Part shown: positions 27,156 to 36,338 of the stretch, one piece after another
Numbering within the stretch: the stretch's first letter is position 1
Layout of the letters: the number at the start of each line of letters is the position of its first letter
Source of the DNA: Oscillatoriaceae cyanobacterium Prado104
Lineage (GTDB): Bacteria; Cyanobacteriota; Cyanobacteriia; Cyanobacteriales; Microcoleaceae
Reading direction: 5' to 3'
DNA: 64,000 nt
NCBI GenBank assembly: GCA_025454405.1
Contig: JALOON010000046.1
Coordinates: 62,001-126,000, forward strand
Translations under genes and position numbers: made by a program
The notes under the pieces: generated by a model
Databases searched by the model: none
The model's input: the letters and a program-made list of their open reading frames with translations, nothing else
What the model was told of the DNA's origin: nothing

Positions 27156-27461
27156 TCAACATAAAATTTCCACAAACACTCGATCGCCCTCAATCTTTAC
27201 CGGAAAAGATTCTAGCGGATCGGCCGGCGCATTCAAACATTTACCCGACTCTAACTCGTAGCGAAATTTATGAAACGGACAAGTAATCGTGCCGTTACTT
27301 ACCTTACCCATGTCGATCGGATATTCTAAATGAGTGCAAGCATTGCGGTAACAAGCGACCTTCATGCCTTGCCGGTTTAAAATCAGCGAAATCTCTTCAA
27401 CTTTAACTGGCAAAACTCCCCATTCTGGCACTCGATCGAGCGCTGTTAACTCTATCCACAT
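27156..27461 (-). CDS. Rieske [2Fe-2S] ferredoxin-like protein
   Basis: The 101-residue protein has one Rieske domain. Ligands are the C-x-H pair in NACTHLEYP and the C-x-x-H pair in TCPFHKFRY, so the 2Fe-2S site is intact. There is no signal or membrane anchor, so it is a soluble ferredoxin, as in electron delivery to dioxygenases or NirD-like proteins. The frame is open up to 27590, but codons upstream run through an interspersed repeat (27500-27598) whose translation (PTGLL-MVQ) also appears at 50.0 kb. The ATG at 27461 (MWIELTALD) is therefore chosen; ATG 27497 is the alternative. Confidence 0.85.
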   Translation of the reverse strand: MWIELTALDRVPEWGVLPVKVEEISLILNRQGMKVACYRNACTHLEYPIDMGKVSNGTITCPFHKFRYELESGKCLNAPADPLESFPVKIEGDRVFVEILC

Positions 27462-27499
27462 AACATATTTTTGCTTGAAACTCAGATTTTGCACCATTC

Positions 27500-27598
27500 T
27501 CAACAATCCTGTAGGGGTGGGTTCTCCAGCAGCCCAAAAAGTGCTGCCCAGGCTAAATAAACCCACCCCACCACCGCCAACAATCCCCAATTGAAATT
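27500..27598. repeat. interspersed element with GGGGTGGGTT / AACCCACCCC arms
   Basis: Same family as 2505-2594: CAATCCTGTAGGGGTGGG at the left and AAACCCACCCCACC ... CAATCCCCAATTGA at the right. Both arms changed C to T together (GGTGGG/CCCACC), which conserves pairing and argues for a selected RNA or DNA fold. Confidence 0.8.
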
Positions 27599-27631
27599 TC
27601 TGCCTGATGTCAGTTTAAAAGGTTTTGTTGC

Positions 27632-27790
27632 CGATTGTCAACAAAATTACCCTCTCTTTACCGTTGCCAATTGTCAACATTTACGAACTCTTCACCGTTG
27701 CCAATTGTCAACTAAAATACCCTCTTTTTACCGTTGCCAATTGTCAACGTTTAAGAACTATTAACCGTTGCCAATTGTCAACGTTTACGA
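27632..27790. repeat. tandem repeat of ACCGTTGCCAATTGTCAAC upstream of a small gene
   Basis: Five copies of CCGTTGCCAATTGTCAAC, the first imperfect, occur at about 27-53-bp spacing, with intervening AAAATACCCTCT- or TTACGAACT-type words alternating. It ends about 50 bp before the next ATG. It could be a binding-site array or expanded STRR DNA. Confidence 0.85.
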
Positions 27791-27848
27791 AACGATCGAC
27801 TTTTGAGAAAATCTGATTGAACCTATTAAATTGAGGAGTTCGATCGCA

Positions 27849-28112
27849 ATGGCTCAAACACAGCTTTTTGTTTCCACAAATATCAACGAAATCCCGACAG
27901 TGCCCGCCTTGCAGCCCAATCCCGCACCTGCCGAACCCAACCGGGAACCCGTACTGATCCTGGTGATTGGTTCCCAGAAGGGAATCGATAAAATTGTTAG
28001 CGCACTTTACTTGCGTCGATTTGCCGAAATTCAAGAATGGTCGCAGATTTTACCAGCCCCGAATGTTGGCAAGCTAATGCGGAGTTTGATTCGCTACGTT
28101 TCTCTAGATTAA
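27849..28112 (+). CDS. conserved hypothetical small protein
   Basis: The 87-residue protein starts MAQTQLFVSTNINEIPTVPA, has a Pro-rich N-terminal third, then a conserved-looking core IGSQKGIDKIVSALYLRRFAEIQEWS. Small proteins with this core are common in cyanobacteria; no function is known to me. No signal or helix for membrane insertion is seen. ATG 27849 is chosen with GAGG 12 bp upstream; the next gene follows on the same strand after 120 bp. Confidence 0.65.
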   Translation: MAQTQLFVSTNINEIPTVPALQPNPAPAEPNREPVLILVIGSQKGIDKIVSALYLRRFAEIQEWSQILPAPNVGKLMRSLIRYVSLD

Positions 28113-28232
28113 ATTGGGCAGAAATGCTCTTTTACATCAGGCGCAGCAATCTGAAAAGCTGAAGCGACCGATCGCATTTAAAATTTAAGTGCGATCGTTT
28201 CTTATTTTGCCAATAGAAGCAGGCGAAAACCT

Positions 28233-28775
28233 ATGATAGTCACCGTTAGAGATCCAGAAATTCTCAAACACTTAGAACCAGAAATCGTGCGTGCCTACCT
28301 CCAAAAGCATTGCTGGCTGGAAGTTCGACAGATTGAAGATAAAGCTTCAATTTGGAATTACAGCAGCGAAACCGGAGCAGATTTCGAGATTCTCCTACCG
28401 TTAAAACCCGAATTTTTAGACTTTCCCCGCCGGATGGCTGAAGTTTTACAAACCCTAGAAATTGCCGAAAATCGTTCTCAGCTAGAAATCCTCAGCAACC
28501 TTTTGACATCAGCTCCGAACATTACCATTCAAGGAATAGTTACCAACTTGCAAGAAGGAGCGACTAGCGGAAAAGTAACTTTGACGGGTGTTATTGTTGG
28601 CAAGCTGCGACGCATTCAGTTAGAACTCGCAGAACCAGTCTACGAACTGGCAGTCAAAGATTATCAAGCCAGAATTCCGGTTATTTGTCAAGGCAATTTA
28701 GTGAAAAAAAGTCATTCTTTTTTATTGCAAAACGCGCATCATTTTACATTAGATTTAGATGGTTGGTGGGAATGA
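28233..28775 (+). CDS. conserved hypothetical protein
   Basis: The 180-residue protein is soluble and unrecognised. It has an alpha/beta start (DPEILKHLEPEIVRAYLQKH), a central segment ADFEILLPLKPEFLDFPRRM and a beta-rich C-terminal half ending HHFTLDLDGWWE. No catalytic motif is evident. Start ATG 28233 with AGGCG upstream. Confidence 0.65.
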   Translation: MIVTVRDPEILKHLEPEIVRAYLQKHCWLEVRQIEDKASIWNYSSETGADFEILLPLKPEFLDFPRRMAEVLQTLEIAENRSQLEILSNLLTSAPNITIQGIVTNLQEGATSGKVTLTGVIVGKLRRIQLELAEPVYELAVKDYQARIPVICQGNLVKKSHSFLLQNAHHFTLDLDGWWE

Positions 28776-28810
28776 ATGCCTGGAAAAGTTTCACAACTTT
28801 GACTGTACAG

Positions 28811-28867
28811 TTTAAATTTTACCCTCAAACAATAACCTCTTATTGTGCCGATCGCGCATCAAAATCT
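28811..28867. repeat. direct repeat flanking a gene remnant, left copy
   Basis: TTAAATTTTACCCTCAAACA and the following AATAACCTCTTATTGTGCCG are repeated at 29101-29156 with few changes. The two copies bracket a broken nucleotidyltransferase gene. Confidence 0.8.
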
Positions 28868-28868
28868 A

Positions 28869-29098
28869 ATCGTTTTTTTCACCATTTCCCAAGTATAGCC
28901 GGACTAATTCATCATCAGCCTGTCGGTTAAATTCCTGCAAAGCTTGTTTAAAACGTAACCGTGAATAGTTAAAGCCATGCCACCAATTACTGCATAATCA
29001 ATGCCATCCCTACTAAGTTTATCTTTTAAGTTTTCTAGAGTCTGATATACCTTGCCTTGCTGCATAAAAAATAAGTCCAGCTCGATGATTGATTGCAT
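28869..29098 (-). pseudogene. nucleotidyltransferase (AbiEii/DUF6036-like) remnant
   Basis: From ATG 29098 the frame reads a helical start and then SRDGIDYAVIGGMALTIHGY, the nucleotidyltransferase GG-x-A-x-x-x-HGY segment. The catalytic DVDLLL strand that should follow is missing. In another frame the downstream DNA gives FKQALQEFNRQADDELVRLY, plausible as the true C-terminus. An internal deletion with frameshift is inferred. Such proteins act in toxin-antitoxin or resistance systems, but this copy should be dead. Confidence 0.68.
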
Positions 29099-29100
29099 AG

Positions 29101-29156
29101 TTCAAATTTTACCCTCAAACAATAACTCATTATTCTGCCGATCGCGCATCAAAACC
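29101..29156. repeat. direct repeat flanking a gene remnant, right copy
   Basis: Second copy of the 28811-28867 sequence, in the same orientation, immediately upstream of the remnant's start. Confidence 0.8.
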
Positions 29157-29227
29157 TATGTTACCAATTATGTCAGAATTTAGAGGGCTGAAGTCCTTCC
29201 TACAAACCCAAATAACCTTACTGCAAA

Positions 29228-29875
29228 CTAATTCGCGATCGCCCGCCTGATGCGAGTGCGAAAAGCTCTTAAAGTCGGGATTCTCCCCAAAGTTATGCTG
29301 TCTGCTAGCGATTCCGCTATCAGTTCCACAATCGGCCATTCTGGAAAAATCCGACTGCTGGGAACATCCACATATTTCCCATCTTGCAGGACATTAATTC
29401 TCAGCTTATTATTTTCATACCGCCACAACTCGGGAACTTGCAAAGCTTCATAAGCATCGAGTTGCGTTTTCGAGGTAACATCAATTTCAATTGCCAGATC
29501 CGGAGGCGGATCTACTGTCAAATCTAAACGACGTTTGCCTCGCATCACCTGATGGTTTTGGATGTAGAAACATTGGTCGGGTTCCACACCACTTTTTTTG
29601 CTTTCTCGCTTGAAAGTTGTCGAACCAAAGCACTCGCAATCTATTTCTAATTCCTCTAGCAATATCTTTACCATATCGCCGATTAGTTCTTTATTTACCT
29701 CATGTTCCGGTAAAGGCCTCCGAATCTCCAACAATCCTTGACTGTAAGCTAAGCGAGCGGCACGCCGATCGCCCAATTCTGCTAAAATCTCTTCAAATTC
29801 CGACCAACTAACATCGTGCAGTAGCAACCGCTGTCCTAGAGGAATATCGAGCTGTCTGAGTTGAAATGTTACCAT
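29228..29875 (-). CDS. Uma2 family (DUF820) putative restriction-endonuclease-like protein
   Basis: The 215-residue protein has the Uma2 pattern: WSEFEEILAELGDRRAARLAY, then PLPEHEVNKELI, the GVEPDQCFYI metal-site strand and PPDLAIEIDVTS, the D/E-x-D/E core of a PD-(D/E)XK fold. These proteins are very abundant in cyanobacteria; the biological role is uncertain. Start ATG 29875; alone in its transcription unit as far as seen. Confidence 0.88.
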   Translation of the reverse strand: MVTFQLRQLDIPLGQRLLLHDVSWSEFEEILAELGDRRAARLAYSQGLLEIRRPLPEHEVNKELIGDMVKILLEELEIDCECFGSTTFKRESKKSGVEPDQCFYIQNHQVMRGKRRLDLTVDPPPDLAIEIDVTSKTQLDAYEALQVPELWRYENNKLRINVLQDGKYVDVPSSRIFPEWPIVELIAESLADSITLGRIPTLRAFRTRIRRAIAN

Positions 29876-30004
29876 ATAATTATCGATCGAATTAGCTCTC
29901 TATACTTTATCTAATTCCCTAAAACTCTTTTCAATGCCCCCTCTTAAAAACCTCACTATCAACTGTCAACTGTCAGCGGGCGGGCACGGGGGCACCGCTC
30001 CTAC

Positions 30005-30673
30005 TTAAGGCTGAAGTTGACTCAAAATTACCCGCAATCGATCGTAATCATCCTTCAACACAACACTCAAACTCCTCCCCGCTTCCACCAACCACGATCG
30101 ATTGCGCTTGCGCAACTGATAAACCTCCCGAATTGCCGCCGCCGTCAGCGCATCCACAGGCGCATTAGTCACCCCTAGCAGCGTCCTCAAAAAATCCAAC
30201 TTTTCGCTAAAATCAATCACCTCATCAGGTTCGCAGCGATAAACTGCCTGGTGAATTTGCGGCGGTCGCGGGGGGATATACTGATAGATTGTACCGCGCG
30301 ATCGCCCGGCTCCATTCAACCTTTCCGGTGGCGATTCAAACCCAACAATTGCCACGCGAAACTCTGTTTTTAACATCGCAAAAATCTGCGGCTGTTCCTC
30401 GCGCAATTCCTCCAGCGACAAACCCAAAGCCCTAGCTCTATGTACCGAATCGATCGGGCTTGTTGTAGCGTGATAAACTACGCCGTAAATTGTATTCTTT
30501 GACTCTTCATCCTGGGCCTTCACCCAACTTCCAAAAGGAGGCATCGCCGGAAAACTCAAATCTTCCGGTTCCAAACACTGAGCTAAAAACTCCGAAGTTG
30601 CCGTTTCGATGACCTCAGCAAAGCGATCGGGATGGCGTTCTTTGGCCGCAAATTGGGGTAAAGGCAAGCGCAT
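30005..30673 (-). CDS. conserved protein with HAS-barrel-like N-terminus
   Basis: The 222-residue protein begins with RFAEVIETATSEFLAQCLEP and then GSWVKAQDEESKNTIYGVVY, resembling the HAS-barrel found at the start of HerA-type ATPases, but here without an ATPase. A helical C-terminal half follows (LRTLLGVTNAPVDALTAAAI; QLRKRNRSWLVEAGRSLS). Conserved cyanobacterial proteins of this size exist without known function. Start ATG 30673; heptamer repeats lie just upstream. Confidence 0.65.
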   Translation of the reverse strand: MRLPLPQFAAKERHPDRFAEVIETATSEFLAQCLEPEDLSFPAMPPFGSWVKAQDEESKNTIYGVVYHATTSPIDSVHRARALGLSLEELREEQPQIFAMLKTEFRVAIVGFESPPERLNGAGRSRGTIYQYIPPRPPQIHQAVYRCEPDEVIDFSEKLDFLRTLLGVTNAPVDALTAAAIREVYQLRKRNRSWLVEAGRSLSVVLKDDYDRLRVILSQLQP

Positions 30674-31039
30674 AGTTAATAGTTGAAGGAAGAAGGAAGA
30701 AGGAAGAAGGAAGAAGGAAGAAGGAAGAAGGAAAAATTATACCCAACCTAAAATCTAAAATCTACAATTCCCTAATTTCCCAATCTCAAATCTCAAATCT
30801 CAAATCGATTATTTTGGTTCGATCGCGAAGTTCAGAAATCGGTTTTTTCCCAAAATCTTAAATTGCTACCATAAAATTAGATAAAAACCTGGTTTTTCGC
30901 ATCACACCATCAGATTCAGAAACCGGTTTTTTTCCAAAATATTAGATTGCTAACATAAATCAGATAAAAACCCGGTTTCTCGCCGCAGTTATTAGTCCAG
31001 ACAACTAATAACTGATGACTGATGACTAATAACTAATAA
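30674..31039. repeat. repeat-filled intergenic region
   Basis: Holds a GAAGGAA heptamer array (30684-30730), CAAATCT heptamers (30780-30806), two copies of a GATAAAAACCTGGTTTTTCGC-type word (30883, 30962) with CAGAAATCGGTTTTTT (30832, 30916), and AACTAAT/GACTGAT arrays (31000-31040). No gene is seen. Confidence 0.75.
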
Positions 31040-31231
31040 CTACTTCGCCCGCCCGGCCGTAGCATCTACAACTTCCAATTGCGACAGGCGAAATGAAATC
31101 AACTTATCCCAATTACCGCCTTCAAACAGCACCGCCGCTTTCCCGTCGGTAACTCGCTGGACTTGTCCTTGAAATCCGTAGTAAATCTCGGTCTTATCTT
31201 TAACTCGAACTGCCGATCCAGGAAAAATCAT
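31040..31231 (-). CDS. ndhS: NAD(P)H-quinone oxidoreductase (NDH-1) subunit S
   Basis: The 63-residue protein reads [20 protein letters not shown] and then [20 protein letters not shown], the SH3-like NdhS of cyanobacterial NDH-1. NdhS sits on the cytoplasmic arm of the thylakoid complex at the ferredoxin-docking site and supports cyclic electron flow. The length fits the family. Start ATG 31231; other ndh genes are not nearby, as is usual for ndhS. Confidence 0.82.
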   Translation of the reverse strand: MIFPGSAVRVKDKTEIYYGFQGQVQRVTDGKAAVLFEGGNWDKLISFRLSQLEVVDATAGRAK

Positions 31232-31372
31232 AATTGTTTTTTACGAGTGAAGTTTGACTTTTTCTAGCTTACCGTTTCTTGGCGATCGAGATTTGATGCT
31301 GCCGCGCGAGGCAGAGCCTCGGGATCTGCGTTACCAGGCTTCAGCCTGGTAACGAGAGATTGCCCCGATACC

Positions 31373-32443
31373 TTAAGCTAAAGCTGCTACGGAAACTTTA
31401 CCAGCAATGCGACCCGCGATCGCCCGCAATTCCCTCGCCGAAGCCGAACCCGGTTGCCCCGCCACGATGGGCACGCCCGCATCGCCACCTTCCCGCAGCG
31501 GAATTTCCAGGGGAATGCAGCCCAACAGCGGTACTCCCAACTCTTCGGCCGTCTTTTCCCCGCCGCCGGAACCGAAAATATCGTACTGTTTGTCCGGCAT
31601 ATCCGGCGGCACGAAATAGCTCATGTTTTCCACAATTCCCAACACCGGCACTCCTAACTGTTGGAACATCTTTAAACCTTTGCGGGAATCCAACAAAGCT
31701 ACTGTTTGCGGCGTCGTCACGATAATCGCACCCGCCATCGGCACCGCTTGCACCATCGTCAACTGCGCATCCCCAGTCCCCGGCGGCATATCGACAATCA
31801 AATAGTCTAAGTCGCCCCAATTGACTTGGTACAGAAACTGCCGGATGATGCCGTTTAACATCGGCCCGCGCCAAATTACCGGTTGGTCTTTGTCAATTAA
31901 AAATGCCATCGACACCAATTTGACGCCGTAGTTAAATGCGGGTTCGAGGATTTCCCCAGTTTTTCCGTCCTTCACCATCACTTTTGCGTCGCCCAAACCC
32001 AACATATTCGGGTCATTGGGTCCGTAGATGTCGGCATCCAGCAAGCCTACCTTAGCGCCGGTTTGCGCCAGGGCGACAGCTACGTTTACCGCTACCGTGC
32101 TTTTGCCGACGCCGCCCTTGCCGCTGGAAATCGCCACTATATTTTTAACGCCTTCAATTCCTTGGCGATCGACCACTCCTTTTTGTTGCGGCGTCTCTGC
32201 TGTCACGTCAACAACAACTGTTTCCACTCCCGGCAACTGCTTGACAGCTTTTTGGCAGTCTTCGACGATAAATTCTCGCAGCGGACAAGCAGGCGTAGTC
32301 AGCACTAAAGTAAAGCTGACGTTGCTACCGTCGATTTGGACGTTGCGGATCATGTTCAATTCAACCAAACTCTTGCGCAGTTCGGGGTCCTGCACTGGTT
32401 TGAGAATTTCTAAAACCGAACTGATATCAAGTGTTTTGGGCAT
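31373..32443 (-). CDS. Mrp/NBP35-family iron-sulfur cluster carrier ATPase
   Basis: The 356-residue protein has an N-terminal MIP18/DUF59 domain (about 1-90) and a ParA/Mrp-type P-loop domain with deviant Walker A GKGGVGKST, DADIYGPN and VDMPPGTGDAQ. Family members bind a 4Fe-4S cluster and pass it to target proteins; the CxxC pair often present near the C-terminus is not obvious here. The ATG at 32443 is chosen because GGAG lies 7 bp upstream; the frame continues 5 codons to 32458. Cytoplasmic. Confidence 0.9.
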   Translation of the reverse strand: MPKTLDISSVLEILKPVQDPELRKSLVELNMIRNVQIDGSNVSFTLVLTTPACPLREFIVEDCQKAVKQLPGVETVVVDVTAETPQQKGVVDRQGIEGVKNIVAISSGKGGVGKSTVAVNVAVALAQTGAKVGLLDADIYGPNDPNMLGLGDAKVMVKDGKTGEILEPAFNYGVKLVSMAFLIDKDQPVIWRGPMLNGIIRQFLYQVNWGDLDYLIVDMPPGTGDAQLTMVQAVPMAGAIIVTTPQTVALLDSRKGLKMFQQLGVPVLGIVENMSYFVPPDMPDKQYDIFGSGGGEKTAEELGVPLLGCIPLEIPLREGGDAGVPIVAGQPGSASARELRAIAGRIAGKVSVAALA

Positions 32444-32755
32444 CGTGTTCTCCACCATAGCTCTGCAATTTGGTTAGCAAAATTTCGATCGAATCTTTAA
32501 GTATCTTTAAGTATATTTTTATTACTATTTTTTAATGTAACTTTACGGAGATATTTTGCAGTCTTTGGGTGGCATAATTACATCACCACTGGAATTTGGG
32601 AACCGCGATAACTCTCAAAGTCCAATCTGACAAGAAAATTTTGTCAGCACCCCGCTCTCGATCGACGGAGCTTCATGCCTCAAAACTTTAGGTAGCTATA
32701 GCTCAGCAACCAGGACGGGGTTTCAACCTTCCGTTACACTACGCCCATTTTACTA

Positions 32756-33799
32756 ATGACAGTTTCTACAACACTTAAAACTACCTCTTCTCAGTTTTTG
32801 CCCCCGGCCGACTCTAGAGCGAGAGTCAGCCAGTTTATGAAAGGCATACAAGACGAAATTTGTCAAGGTCTAGAACAGCTTGACGGCACTGGCAAATTCA
32901 AGCAAGATGCTTGGGAAAGATCGGAGGGTGGTGGTGGGCGTTCTCGCGTCATGCGGGAAGGCAATGTTTTTGAACAGGGTGGAGTCAATTTTTCTGAAGT
33001 TTGGGGCGAAAGTTTGCCAGCTTTGATTTTGACCAAACACCCGGAAGCAGCCGGTCACGATTTCTATGCAACGGGCACATCGATGGTGCTGCACCCGCGC
33101 AATCCTTATTCGCCAACGGTTCACCTGAATTACCGCTACTTTGAGGCCGGTCCGATTTGGTGGTTTGGTGGCGGGATCGATTTGACTCCCTACTACCCGT
33201 TTGCTGAGGACGCAGCTCATTTCCACCAGACTATCAAAGCAGCTTGCGACAAACACAACCCGAACTATTACCCAGCATTTAAACTTTGGTGCGACGAATA
33301 TTTTTACCTCCCGCACCGCCAAGAAACCCGCGGCGTCGGGGGCATCTTCTTTGACTACCAAAATGCCAAAGGCCCGCTCTACCGCGACCAAAATGTCAAA
33401 GGTAAAGCTGCTGAGTACAGCAAGGAAATCGGGAATCTGGAAGAGAGAAGCTGGGAATCGCTGTTTGCCTTCGTGCAGGATTGCGGGCGGGCATTTTTGC
33501 CAGCTTACTGTCCGATTATCGAAAAACGCCGCAATACCGAATACGGAGAGCGCGAGCGCAATTTCCAACTGTACCGCCGCGGGCGCTACGTCGAATTTAA
33601 CTTAGTGTACGATCGGGGTACGACCTTCGGCTTGCAAACCAACGGACGCACCGAATCGATCCTGATGTCCCTGCCACCTCTGGTACGCTGGGAATACTGC
33701 TACGAGCCAGAACCTAACTCCCCAGAAGCCGAACTCTACGAAAAATTCTTAAAGCCGCAAGATTGGGCGAATTGGATGCCTCTGCAGTCGCCGACCTGA
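32756..33799 (+). CDS. hemF: oxygen-dependent coproporphyrinogen III oxidase
   Basis: The 347-residue protein is a full-length HemF, with the family hallmarks [20 protein letters not shown], the [10 protein letters not shown] signature and [17 protein letters not shown]. It converts coproporphyrinogen III to protoporphyrinogen IX with O2, for heme and chlorophyll synthesis in the cytoplasm. Start ATG 32756; the Mrp gene is divergent, leaving a 312-bp shared control region. A STAS gene follows on the same strand after 57 bp and could be co-transcribed. Confidence 0.96.
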   Translation: MTVSTTLKTTSSQFLPPADSRARVSQFMKGIQDEICQGLEQLDGTGKFKQDAWERSEGGGGRSRVMREGNVFEQGGVNFSEVWGESLPALILTKHPEAAGHDFYATGTSMVLHPRNPYSPTVHLNYRYFEAGPIWWFGGGIDLTPYYPFAEDAAHFHQTIKAACDKHNPNYYPAFKLWCDEYFYLPHRQETRGVGGIFFDYQNAKGPLYRDQNVKGKAAEYSKEIGNLEERSWESLFAFVQDCGRAFLPAYCPIIEKRRNTEYGERERNFQLYRRGRYVEFNLVYDRGTTFGLQTNGRTESILMSLPPLVRWEYCYEPEPNSPEAELYEKFLKPQDWANWMPLQSPT

Positions 33800-33856
33800 G
33801 TTAAACTACTGGGAAAGTAACCACCGCAATAGACAATAATTCTGAGGGAAGGGTCA

Positions 33857-34219
33857 GTGATTCACATCGATCAAAAAACCCACACGCTTCAAGACGGTAC
33901 GACAGTGATCGTCTTGGCACCGACAGGACGGCTGGACATCACGACAGCTTGGCAATTCCGCCTCAAGTTGCAAGAGTGTATTTCCAAACTAAGCCGCCAT
34001 GTTGTCGTGAATCTTGGTCAGGTTAACTTTATCGATAGCTCTGGCCTGACCTCATTGGTAGCAGGTATGCGCGATGCGGATAAAGTTAAGGGAAGTTTCC
34101 GGATTTGTAACGTTCATCCCGAAGCCAAACTGGTGTTTGAAGTCACCATGATGGATTCGGTGTTTGAAATTTTTGAAACGGAAGAAGAAGCTCTAGAAGG
34201 CGTACCTCGCGCAAGTTGA
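33857..34219 (+). CDS. STAS-domain anti-sigma factor antagonist-like protein
   Basis: The 120-residue protein is a single STAS domain: VLAPTGRLDITTAWQFRLKL followed by VVNLGQVNFIDSSGLTSLVA, where the D-S-S-G loop holds the phosphorylatable serine. Such proteins switch anti-sigma factors or other partners according to phosphorylation. No sigma factor or kinase gene is adjacent. Start GTG 33857, preceded by a GAGGGAAGGG ribosome-binding site. Confidence 0.92.
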   Translation: MIHIDQKTHTLQDGTTVIVLAPTGRLDITTAWQFRLKLQECISKLSRHVVVNLGQVNFIDSSGLTSLVAGMRDADKVKGSFRICNVHPEAKLVFEVTMMDSVFEIFETEEEALEGVPRAS

Positions 34220-34488
34220 AGCAATCTAGCAGGGGATGCGGTGTAAGAACCGTTTGAGGTTGAGTTGAGGTTGAGAGTCAGAAGCTTGCGGGTCCGCAGG
34301 AATCAAAGAACAGAACATAAGAGTTTCCCTTCTCTCCTAGAGAACTAAATCTTCCTTCTTCCTTCTTCCTCCTTCCTCCTTCCTTCTTCCTCCTTCCTTC
34401 TTCCTCCTTCCTTCTTCCGAATGACTCAGTTCTTACGGATAATTCATCCGTGTATCCGTGTTATCCGTGTAGTGCCTTCCTTCTTCCT
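34220..34488. repeat. TTCCTTC/TTCCTCC heptamer array
   Basis: At 34349-34420 about ten copies of CTTCCTT-type heptamers occur, followed by CCGTGTATCCGTGTTATCCG. Same STRR family as 53625 and 60330, and the reverse complement of 30684. Confidence 0.85.
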
Positions 34489-35106
34489 TCAAACCAACAC
34501 CTCTGAGGCAAAATCCTGACGTTTGACAAATTTAAAAGGGCCCATTAAAGCTCCCCAGATAGCTTTGCCTGTCGTGGGGCTTATTCCTTTGTCGTAGCTG
34601 AGAAATGTCTCGGCTGCTGCTTCAAATCCCAAGTCTACTTGGTAATTTTGTCCCTCATAGGCAAAGCAGCAGGGAGTGCCGGCGGGTTGAGATGCCCGAA
34701 AGCTATAGCCTTTTGCGCCTAAATCTTGCACGGTGACTGAGAGCTTGCAGGTGGGGAGCAGTTGGATTTGCTGGCTCGTTAGCTTTTCGAGCAAGTCGGG
34801 ATTGCTACCGGCTCCTTGGAAGGCTGCGATGTCGCGCAACATATAATACTGAGCTTCTAAACCCGAGCCTGAGGGAGAGTGCTGCAGTTGCACGATTCGA
34901 GGGCGGTAGGGCTTGTCCAAGTTCAAAACGCTGGCTTGTTCGGCAAACAGAGCAATGCTGGGCTCGGAAAATAGAGGTACGGGCAGCGGCCTCTGCCACA
35001 AGCGGAGGTGCACGTACCAAGCCGGCTCGGCAAGTGCTTGTTCTCGGTTCTCAAACTCGCCTGCCATGTACTTGGCTAGAGCGATTAGTTCGGGGGACAG
35101 TATCAT
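34489..35106 (-). CDS. CpcT/CpeT family phycobiliprotein chromophore lyase
   Basis: The 205-residue protein matches CpcT/CpeT: LIALAKYMAGEFENREQALA, LWQRPLPVPLF, and a late conserved TGKAIWGALMGPFKFVKRQDF region. The family attaches phycocyanobilin or phycoerythrobilin to beta-subunit cysteines (Cys153 or 155) of phycobiliproteins, or acts as chaperone. The target here cannot be set because no phycobiliprotein genes are in the window. Start ATG 35106. Confidence 0.9.
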   Translation of the reverse strand: MILSPELIALAKYMAGEFENREQALAEPAWYVHLRLWQRPLPVPLFSEPSIALFAEQASVLNLDKPYRPRIVQLQHSPSGSGLEAQYYMLRDIAAFQGAGSNPDLLEKLTSQQIQLLPTCKLSVTVQDLGAKGYSFRASQPAGTPCCFAYEGQNYQVDLGFEAAAETFLSYDKGISPTTGKAIWGALMGPFKFVKRQDFASEVLV

Positions 35107-35323
35107 GAGATTTTAGGTTGGGGATTTGAGATTTTAGATTGAAAAATTTGCTTTCCGTAAAGTCGATCGAAATTCTCGTTCTTGGGGCTTGACAATAAAT
35201 TTCAATTGTGTTATTGCTTGGGCGATCGAGCAAATCGTAATATTGAGTTTAGTAACGATCCCAGCTAAAATACGATCGTACAGAAGCATTGGTAAAATTA
35301 GCAAAATTAGCTATAAAACTCAG

Positions 35324-36040
35324 GTGAACAATAACCGTACTGTTTCAGATACTAAGCGAACTTTCTATACGATTCACACTCGACCCATTAATTCTATTTA
35401 CCGTCGAGTGGTCGAAGAGTTGATGGTAGAAATGCACTTGCTTTCGGCGAATGTAGATTTTCGTTACGACCCGATTTATGCTTTGGGCGTGGTGACAGCA
35501 TTCGATCGGTTCATGTTGGGATACGTGCCAGACCAAGACCGGGTGTCGATTTTTAATGCTTTGTGCAAAGCTTTAAATGACGATCCCGATCGTTACAGAC
35601 AAGATGCTCAGCGATTGGAAAGTTTAGCTGCGGGACATTCCGGCGAAGAAATGCTATCGTGGCTGGAAAGATCGACCAGTTTTGCCGATGCAGGAGATTT
35701 GCAAGAGTCTTTAGGAGCGATCGCGAGTAACCCTCAATTTAAGTACAGTCGCTTGTTTGCGATCGGACTGTTTTCGCTGTTAGAAAAATCCGCTCCCGAT
35801 TTGGTAAAAGACCAAGAGAAGCGAACTGAAACCCTCAAAAAAGTTAGCGCAGCTTTGAACTTACCGGAGGACAAAGTGAGCAAAGATTTAGATTTGTACC
35901 GCAGCAATCTCGAAAAAATGGCTCAAGCGCGAATTGTACTCGAAGATGTCATTCAAGCGGAACGGAAAAAACGCGAGCAGCGAGCGACAAAAGACACCAG
36001 CAACTCTGCGACAGAAGATTCTGAAAGCAACAATAATTAG
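35324..36040 (+). CDS. thf1: photosystem II biogenesis protein Psb29/Thf1
   Basis: The 238-residue product is a typical Thf1: [40 protein letters not shown] and a charged C-terminal coiled coil. It supports assembly and FtsH-dependent repair of photosystem II at the thylakoid. The frame is open back to 35189, but conservation begins at the GTG at 35324, with an upstream CAG and no strong ribosome-binding site. Divergent from the cpcT-like gene. Confidence 0.93.
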   Translation: MNNNRTVSDTKRTFYTIHTRPINSIYRRVVEELMVEMHLLSANVDFRYDPIYALGVVTAFDRFMLGYVPDQDRVSIFNALCKALNDDPDRYRQDAQRLESLAAGHSGEEMLSWLERSTSFADAGDLQESLGAIASNPQFKYSRLFAIGLFSLLEKSAPDLVKDQEKRTETLKKVSAALNLPEDKVSKDLDLYRSNLEKMAQARIVLEDVIQAERKKREQRATKDTSNSATEDSESNNN

Positions 36041-36338
36041 CCAGAAATATGCTCTTTTGAAAACAGAAGAATTGAACATTTCTGAAATGCGCGAGTTTGA
36101 CGAGTTCGCGCCAACTCGCTTTTCGGAAATCGAAACCTGTTCGCCAACGGTAGGGTGCGTCGTGTCAATTTTTGATTTTCGATTTTCCAATTGTCTGCAG
36201 CCAATCTAAAATCTCCAATCGCCTGACTCACCCTACGCATAAGATGCTGCTTCCCAGACCGCGCTGCAGTTGGCAAGTTTCAAATTGGTACTAAATGTCC
36301 ACCTGCTTTAATTTGTGTAAATTTTATGTAACATCGCG

